From contig CALGTT010000028.1 in the NCBI GenBank assembly GCA_937901485.1, forward strand, positions 1-5,420: a stretch of DNA of 5,420 nucleotides, read 5' to 3'. Positions 1-3,318 of the stretch are shown here, piece after piece; the stretch's first letter is position 1; each line of letters begins with the position of its first letter. Below the pieces are notes generated by a model that worked only from the letters and a program-made list of their open reading frames with translations, had not been told where the DNA came from and ran no database searches. A program made the translations under genes and the position numbers. Origin of the DNA: an uncultured Ruminococcus sp. Its GTDB lineage: Bacteria > Bacillota > Clostridia > Oscillospirales > Ruminococcaceae.

Positions 1-62
1 TACGCTATTAACGTATACACGAGTTCCAGTCGTGCGCCTTAGACCAGCTCAGCCATCTGTCC
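1..62 (-). tRNA. tRNA-Ser(GGA), 3' part cut off by the window edge
   Basis: Read on the minus strand, the 5' acceptor strand GGACAGA (62-56) is followed by TG and a D-arm beginning GCTGAG. The anticodon stem CACGA/TCGTG (34-30 and 22-18) closes the 7-base loop CTGGAAC (29-23), giving anticodon GGA at 27-25, which reads UCC and UCU serine codons. The sequence then enters what looks like the long variable arm of a class II tRNA, as expected for serine, and runs off the left edge, so the T-arm, the 3' acceptor strand and any CCA are not visible. It lies 35 bases downstream of tRNA-Leu on the same strand with no promoter between them, so the two are probably co-transcribed. Confidence 0.9.
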
Positions 63-97
63 ATCCATATTCAATTGTTGCAGCCATAAAGGATGCA

Positions 98-184
98 TGG
101 TGCGAGTGACGGGACTTGAACCCACACGTCGTTTCCAACACTAGCACCTCAAGCTAGCCTGTCTGCCTATTCCAGCACACTCGC
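98..184 (-). tRNA. tRNA-Leu(GAG)
   Basis: This is a complete class II tRNA of 87 bases. The 5' acceptor strand GCGAGTG (184-178) pairs perfectly with CACTCGC (108-102), followed by discriminator A and a genome-encoded CCA (100-98). The anticodon stem CTAGC/GCTAG (157-153 and 145-141) closes loop TTGAGGT, giving anticodon GAG (150-148), which reads CUC and CUU leucine codons. A long variable arm and a T-loop TTCAAGT are present. It is the first gene of a minus-strand tRNA unit whose promoter lies at 220-248. Confidence 0.95.
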
Positions 185-219
185 ATTTTATTCATCACAC
201 TCTCGCTGACTGCTTTATT

Positions 220-248
220 ATTATACCACGAACCGGAGGGTTTGTCAA
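220..248 (-). promoter_or_regulatory. Promoter of the tRNA-Leu/tRNA-Ser unit
   Basis: On the minus strand a perfect -35 box TTGACA (248-243) is separated by exactly 17 bases from a perfect -10 box TATAAT (225-220). Transcription should start near 213, about 28 bases before the mature tRNA-Leu. A full-consensus sigma-A promoter fits a highly expressed stable RNA operon. Confidence 0.9.
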
Positions 249-316
249 CCCCTTTTTCAGAAGAGAAATATCAATAATTTTCTGTCGAATTTGTGCATTT
301 TTACTATGTTTTAAGA

Positions 317-372
317 ATATCGGCGATTTTGCGGAGAAAAGCATCGTTTCCTCTCTCCGCAAGTCCCGATAT
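317..372. repeat. Long imperfect hairpin downstream of the anti-sigma gene
   Basis: The outer arms ATATCGG (317-323) and CCGATAT (366-372) pair over 7 bp. The inner arms TTGCGGAGA (329-337) and TCTCCGCAA (354-362) pair over 9 bp. A small internal loop separates the two stems, and GA (325-326) can also pair with TC (364-365). The terminal loop is 16 bases (338-353). No T-run follows on either strand, so it is not a textbook intrinsic terminator. It may still end or stabilise the 3' end of the sigma/anti-sigma transcript, or be a short palindromic repeat. The inverted repeat is seen directly; the role is not known. Confidence 0.6.
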
Positions 373-409
373 GCACGATCAGCATGGTATCACTGCGTTA
401 TGCCGTGCA
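372..409. repeat. Second hairpin between the anti-sigma gene and the tRNA promoter
   Basis: Arms TGCACG (372-377) and CGTGCA (404-409) pair over 6 bp. Alternatively, 382-390 pairs with 400-408 over 9 bp including two G·T wobbles, closing a 9-base loop (391-399). The wobbles are G·T only if plus-strand RNA is made; on the minus strand they become A·C mismatches. The heptamer GATCAGC occurs twice here (377-383 and 413-419). There is no T-run. The hairpin begins 17 bases past the anti-sigma stop codon, so it could also be part of that transcript's 3' end. Confidence 0.5.
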
Positions 410-426
410 ATTGATCAGCCCATCCC

Positions 427-1248
427 CTACTCTTCCATTTTTTCCTTTTCATAGGGATTATTCATGGTTGCGTCAAAATTTTCAGGGAAATACGCCGCCG
501 GCATGTAGTCTGCATACTCCAGATCCATGAAATAATTGCAGAAAATAATCTCCACATAGGTGATCGCATTCTCGTGCTCCGGCGTTTCGATGGCATAGAC
601 AAAGCCCTGGTAATCGTCCGCATACATCGCCAGCAGCTCCGTGCCCTCGGCAAATCCCGTCACACTATAGTTCCCGATGTAGTCCGTGGAATCGTAGGAT
701 TTCAGGCGGGCGCGTTCGGCTGTCAATTCCGCTTCATCATACTCGATCGTCAGGTAGCTCAGATACTGGGCATCCCACGGGTTATAGTACACCATCTTAT
801 ATTCCAGCACATCCGACGGATCGCTGATCTCTGCCGGAAAGATGGTTTCGTCCATGCCCCACTTATTCCGGTACTTTTCATCCGCATTTTCTCCCATATA
901 CAGATGATAATTCTGCACATTTTCATCCACTTCGACTTTCGCGAGAGCGACACTTGCGTAGAGAAGCGCAATAACCGCCACCCACTGAATGATATACACG
1001 ATCACACAGATCAGCAGGATCTTCCAGCCAAAACTTCGCTTTGATTTTTTGACATACTTCTGGAAGCTCTTCGCCGGCTCTTTGGTGAACTGCACCTCCG
1101 GCGGCGGTGCGGTCATCTTCGCATAGACTTTTCTGCATTCGGTGCATTCCTCGAAATGCGCACCGACCAGCTCACGGCTCGCATCGCTGACCATATCCTC
1201 CGCGTACAGCGGCAGAAGATCGCGGATCACATCACAATTAATTTTCAT
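427..1248 (-). CDS. Zinc-finger (ZAS/zf-HC2) anti-sigma factor, single membrane span
   Basis: This 273-residue protein very probably binds and holds inactive the ECF sigma factor encoded just upstream. The N-terminus carries the DLLPLY motif (10-15) and the zinc-associated anti-sigma signature H31-x3-C35-x2-C38, with C5 as a likely further ligand. A basic stretch (about 64-71) precedes one hydrophobic membrane segment (about 77-103), placing the zinc finger in the cytoplasm and about 170 residues outside. That outer domain is acidic and rich in Tyr and Asp; I do not recognise its fold, and it is the likely sensor. The start ATG (1248) has an AAAAGGAG site at 1264-1257 with an 8-base spacer; the stop is TAG. 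It is the second gene of the operon, 47 bases after the sigma stop codon. Such pairs usually overlap, and the gap here is explained by the inserted element at 1274-1379. The family assignment is firm; the signal sensed is unknown. Confidence 0.9.
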   Translation of the reverse strand: MKINCDVIRDLLPLYAEDMVSDASRELVGAHFEECTECRKVYAKMTAPPPEVQFTKEPAKSFQKYVKKSKRSFGWKILLICVIVYIIQWVAVIALLYASVALAKVEVDENVQNYHLYMGENADEKYRNKWGMDETIFPAEISDPSDVLEYKMVYYNPWDAQYLSYLTIEYDEAELTAERARLKSYDSTDYIGNYSVTGFAEGTELLAMYADDYQGFVYAIETPEHENAITYVEIIFCNYFMDLEYADYMPAAYFPENFDATMNNPYEKEKMEE

Positions 1249-1273
1249 AACAATTTCTCCTTTTCATAGGATA

Positions 1274-1379
1274 GCTTTCCCCCATACCTTCTATTTTAAT
1301 GGGGGACGCGCGGCGGGGATGCTTTGCCTCTCCGTTCGCTTTGCTCACTTCGGGCAAAAGCCGCGCTTTCCCCCATACC
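1274..1379. repeat. Short palindromic element with 15-bp flanking direct repeats, MITE- or REP-like
   Basis: GCTTTCCCCCATACC occurs perfectly at 1274-1288 and again at 1365-1379. Allowing a 3-base indel, the similarity extends into TTCT. Between the copies lie 76 bases with nested symmetry: outer arms GCGCGGC (1308-1314) and GCCGCGC (1360-1366), and inner arms GCTTTGCC (1321-1328) and GGCAAAAGC (1353-1361, one bulged A). The arrangement resembles a small non-autonomous palindromic insertion with a target duplication, though a slippage or tandem duplication is not excluded. Deleting 91 bases (1274-1364) restores a longer sigma-factor frame that overlaps the anti-sigma start, so the element looks like a later arrival. 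No transposase is encoded here. Confidence 0.55.
1279..1305 (-). other. Hairpin in the sigma/anti-sigma junction
   Basis: On the minus strand CCCCCAT (1305-1299) pairs with ATGGGGG (1285-1279) over 7 bp around a 13-base loop that begins with the sigma stop codon TAA (1298-1296). It ends 14 bases before the anti-sigma ribosome binding site. No T-run follows, so termination is unlikely, but it could weaken translational coupling between the two genes. One arm belongs to the direct repeat of the inserted element. Confidence 0.45.
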
Positions 1380-1862
1380 CCCTTCTTGCACCAGCTTCTG
1401 CAGCATCGCTCGTGCCCGATGGTACGTCACGCACGCCCAGTGCTCCGATTTTCCGAAGATTTCACCAATCTCACGGAATGACAGCTCCCCGAACACACGC
1501 AGGGTGAAAATTTCCTTGTACGGCTCGCGCAGATCGTGCAGGAGCTTATGGATCTGCAGTGCCTGTGTGCGGTCAGCGAGCATATCCGAAAAATGCTTGC
1601 CATCATCCGCAAGCTCCCCTGCTTCTTCCAAAGAAACACTTCGTTTCTGTTTTTTGCAGTGATCGTAGTACAGATGCTTTGCGATCGAACAGAGCCAGAC
1701 GCGCAGATTCGCATTTCCCTGATAAGTATCTATGGATTTCATCGCGCGGAAGAATGTCTCCTGTGTCAGCTCCTCGGCAAGCTCCTCGTTACCGGACAGG
1801 CCGCGCAGAAAGCGGAACACATCCTCATAGCAGGACTGATACACTGCCTCAAAATCTTCCAT
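1296..1862 (-). CDS. ECF-type sigma-70 family RNA polymerase sigma factor with an altered C-terminal tail
   Basis: This 188-residue protein directs RNA polymerase to a set of target promoters. Region 2 covers about residues 4-72, with the core-binding part AEELTQETFF (29-38) and a promoter-melting segment through W56 and YYDHCKKQ (65-72). An acidic linker follows (about 79-100). Region 4 spans about 105-158, with a helix-turn-helix around 128-152 (LSFREIGEIFG) that should read the -35 element. ATG at 1862 is chosen because AAGGAGG at 1877-1871 sits 8 bases upstream. The in-frame GTG at 1871 overlaps that site and cannot be the start. Residues 167-188 (AAFARSEQSERRGK and after) are encoded by the palindromic element, not by sigma-family sequence. 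Without it the frame would end YPMKRRNCYEN and overlap the anti-sigma start by 11 bases. The core domains are intact, so activity is probably kept. The cognate anti-sigma follows on the same transcript. Confidence 0.92.
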   Translation of the reverse strand: MEDFEAVYQSCYEDVFRFLRGLSGNEELAEELTQETFFRAMKSIDTYQGNANLRVWLCSIAKHLYYDHCKKQKRSVSLEEAGELADDGKHFSDMLADRTQALQIHKLLHDLREPYKEIFTLRVFGELSFREIGEIFGKSEHWACVTYHRARAMLQKLVQEGGMGESAAFARSEQSERRGKASPPRVPH

Positions 1863-1870
1863 CCTTTGCA

Positions 1871-1877
1871 CCTCCTT
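1871..1877 (-). promoter_or_regulatory. Ribosome binding site that fixes the sigma-factor start
   Basis: AAGGAGG (1877-1871) lies 8 bases before ATG 1862-1860. Its last base is the first base of the in-frame GTG at 1871, which therefore cannot be used, so the protein begins MEDFEAVYQ. Confidence 0.85.
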
Positions 1878-1940
1878 CTCTTATAAGACGTTTATCTCAG
1901 AAAAATATCACAGCATTTTTCAAAAATATTTTCTGTTTCT

Positions 1941-1969
1941 ATTGTAGCACAGATGCCGTCGAATTGCAA
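1941..1969 (-). promoter_or_regulatory. Promoter of the sigma/anti-sigma operon
   Basis: On the minus strand TTGCAA (1969-1964), a 17-base spacer and TACAAT (1946-1941) form a good sigma-A-type promoter, with TGC immediately before the -10 box giving an extended -10. The start of transcription should be near 1934, leaving a leader of about 70 AT-rich bases. The -35 box lies inside one arm of the inverted repeat at 1961-2025, a possible operator. A separate autoregulated ECF promoter was not evident. Confidence 0.65.
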
Positions 1970-2025
1970 TGCCGTGCGGCTTCATCCGCATTCAGCATAC
2001 TACACAAATCCCGCTGCTGCAATTC
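1961..2025. promoter_or_regulatory. Inverted repeat in the divergent promoter region, possible operator
   Basis: GAATTGCA (1961-1968) and TGCAATTC (2018-2025) are perfect 8-bp inverted copies, 49 bases apart. The left arm covers the -35 box of the sigma operon promoter, and the right arm lies about 25 bases upstream of the -35 box of the LRR gene. Between them a smaller nested symmetry occurs: TGCGG (1975-1979) with CCGCA (1986-1990), and ATGC (1969-1972) with GCAT (1995-1998). The position suggests a site for a regulator affecting both genes, but no binding family is recognised. The rest of 1863-2175 holds only the two promoters, leaders and ribosome binding sites. Confidence 0.35.
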
Positions 2026-2050
2026 AGATACCTTGACAGTACCAAATGGA

Positions 2051-2079
2051 TTGACAAATCGAAATAGAAATGTTATTAT
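2051..2079 (+). promoter_or_regulatory. Promoter of the LRR-dockerin gene
   Basis: TTGACA (2051-2056), a 17-base spacer and TATTAT (2074-2079) match the sigma-A consensus well, with TGT before the -10 box giving an extended -10. Transcription should begin near 2086, leaving a leader of about 90 bases. A second TTGACA (2033-2038) lies 18 bases upstream but has no suitable -10 box at the right distance. Confidence 0.75.
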
Positions 2080-2175
2080 TATAGTAGCATATGAAATCCC
2101 TTGTGTTTCAGCAAAGAATAGCAATACGCTCTTATTTCATACCAATGATCAGCCAATTGAAAAGGAGGAATTATT

Positions 2176-3162
2176 ATGAACGAAAAGAAACTGACAGCAC
2201 TCGTCGGCGTGCTCGCGTTTGGTATTGCAGGAATGGCACTTGTGCCGGTGGGCATGGATGCAGGTGCGCACACACCGCTGGCGCAGTCGAACGAGGGGAC
2301 AAACAATTGCGTTATTTCCGGCCCTGAATACATACATTATTGCAAACCGGACGGTACTCCCGATTATGCGGAGCTGATCGGCATAATTCCCTCCACCTAC
2401 GGAGATGATCAGTCAGTGCTGATCATTCCGGAAAAAGACGGTGCACATCCGGTAACAACGATCGGCGAAAGCGCATTCGAATATGCAGGTTATCTGGAAC
2501 GCGTCCTGATACCGGATACTGTCACGACCATTGGCGTGGGTGCGTTTCACGGCTGCTACGGCATTTCTTCCCTGACGATCCCGGACAGCGTGACGGAGCT
2601 TGCAGCAGGCGTATTTACAGAATGCCAGTATCTGAACACGATCATCCTGCCGGATACAATGACCGCTATCGGCAACGGGGCATTTTCAGTATGCCGGAAG
2701 CTGGACCGCGTGACATTGCCGGCGGAGCTGAAAACCATCGGCAGCAATGCATTTTCGTATTGTGATGCACTTACATCGGTGGTGATCTATGAAGGGCTTG
2801 AAAGCATCGGCGAAGGCGCATTCCATGACCTTCCGGCGTTTACAGATGTGTATTTCACGGGAACACAGGAGGAATGGGCACAGGTCGCAATTGCAGACAA
2901 CAACAATGCACTTGACAGTGCAGCGATCCATTTCGGCTACCAGCCCGTTTCCGGCGGTGATCTGAATCTTGACCGCGACGTTTCTGCCGAGGATGCCGCC
3001 ATTCTTTTACAGGGGGCTGCACAGTCCGGTTCTGGCGGCAAGGATTATTTCAACGGCAAACAGCGCACACAGGCGGATCTGAATGCCGATGGCGCATATG
3101 ATTCGGCAGATGCCGCTGTCATCCTGCGCAGTGCTGCCGCAAACGGCGCACAGCAAAGCTGA
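2176..3162 (+). CDS. Secreted BspA-type leucine-rich-repeat protein with C-terminal dockerin
   Basis: This 328-residue protein is probably exported and attached to a cohesin-bearing scaffold or cell-surface partner. A signal peptide is clear: K4 K5, a hydrophobic core (6-25), and likely cleavage after A31 or A36. Six BspA-type (LRR_5) repeats follow with an exact 23-residue period; their IGxxAF-like cores start at residues 96, 119, 142, 165, 188 and 211, and most repeats carry IPDxV/LPDxM and a following Cys. The tail of the repeat block contains YFTGTQEEWAQV (about 224-235), common at the end of such arrays. Residues 262-328 form a type I dockerin: calcium loop 1 is D262, N264, D266, D268, D273 and loop 2 is D301, N303, D305, D309, D312. 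R267 replaces the usual Gly in loop 1. AAAGGAGG (2161-2168) lies 7 bases before ATG; the stop is TGA. No catalytic domain is present, so it is more likely a binding or adhesion protein than an enzyme. It is transcribed alone, divergently from the sigma operon. Confidence 0.9.
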   Translation: MNEKKLTALVGVLAFGIAGMALVPVGMDAGAHTPLAQSNEGTNNCVISGPEYIHYCKPDGTPDYAELIGIIPSTYGDDQSVLIIPEKDGAHPVTTIGESAFEYAGYLERVLIPDTVTTIGVGAFHGCYGISSLTIPDSVTELAAGVFTECQYLNTIILPDTMTAIGNGAFSVCRKLDRVTLPAELKTIGSNAFSYCDALTSVVIYEGLESIGEGAFHDLPAFTDVYFTGTQEEWAQVAIADNNNALDSAAIHFGYQPVSGGDLNLDRDVSAEDAAILLQGAAQSGSGGKDYFNGKQRTQADLNADGAYDSADAAVILRSAAANGAQQS

Positions 3163-3167
3163 CCGCT

Positions 3168-3195
3168 TCCCTGCCCTTTCCGGGCAGGGATTTTT
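3168..3195 (+). terminator. Intrinsic terminator of the LRR-dockerin gene
   Basis: TCCCTGCCC (3168-3176) pairs perfectly with GGGCAGGGA (3182-3190) over 9 bp, closing a 5-base loop, followed at once by TTTTT (3191-3195). It begins 6 bases after the stop codon and separates this gene from the topoisomerase gene. Confidence 0.95.
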
Positions 3196-3226
3196 CTGTA
3201 AACGAAAAATTCGTTCCCATTACCAC

Positions 3227-3255
3227 TTGATTTTTTTGCAGAAGTGTGATATGAT
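3227..3255 (+). promoter_or_regulatory. Promoter of the GyrB/ParE-like gene
   Basis: TTGATT (3227-3232), a 17-base spacer and TATGAT (3250-3255), with TGA before the -10 box, form a good extended sigma-A promoter. Transcription should begin near 3262, about 57 bases before the ATG. A small hairpin, ACTGC (3284-3288) with GCAGT (3295-3299), lies in the leader; its role is unknown. Confidence 0.7.
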
Positions 3256-3318
3256 AGATATTACTGGCAAAATTGAAACCTTCACTGCGGTCATGCAGTT
3301 TACAGAAAGAGAGTTATT

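Noticed and set aside
317..372. Intrinsic terminator for the sigma/anti-sigma operon
   Set aside because: The stem is good, but no T-run follows on the minus strand, so it is listed only as a hairpin of unknown role.
574..1044. A 156-codon plus-strand frame opposite the anti-sigma gene
   Set aside because: The minus frame has the zinc-finger signature, a membrane segment and a ribosome binding site. The plus frame has none and is best explained as a shadow.
1869..1871. GTG at 1871 as the start of the sigma factor
   Set aside because: It overlaps the AAGGAGG site itself. ATG at 1862 has correct spacing and gives the usual N-terminus of the family.
2033..2056. Two TTGACA boxes 18 bases apart as tandem promoters
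   Set aside because: Only the second (2051-2056) has a -10 box at 17 bases. The first has no suitable partner, so it is not called as a promoter.
1939..2124. A 61-codon minus-strand frame in the divergent promoter region
   Set aside because: It spans both promoters, has no convincing ribosome binding site and shows no recognisable motif.
2461..2880. Repeated DNA as a tandem repeat or CRISPR-like array
   Set aside because: The periodicity is at the protein level (23-residue LRR units, 69 bases). The nucleotide copies are diverged and lie inside a normal coding frame.
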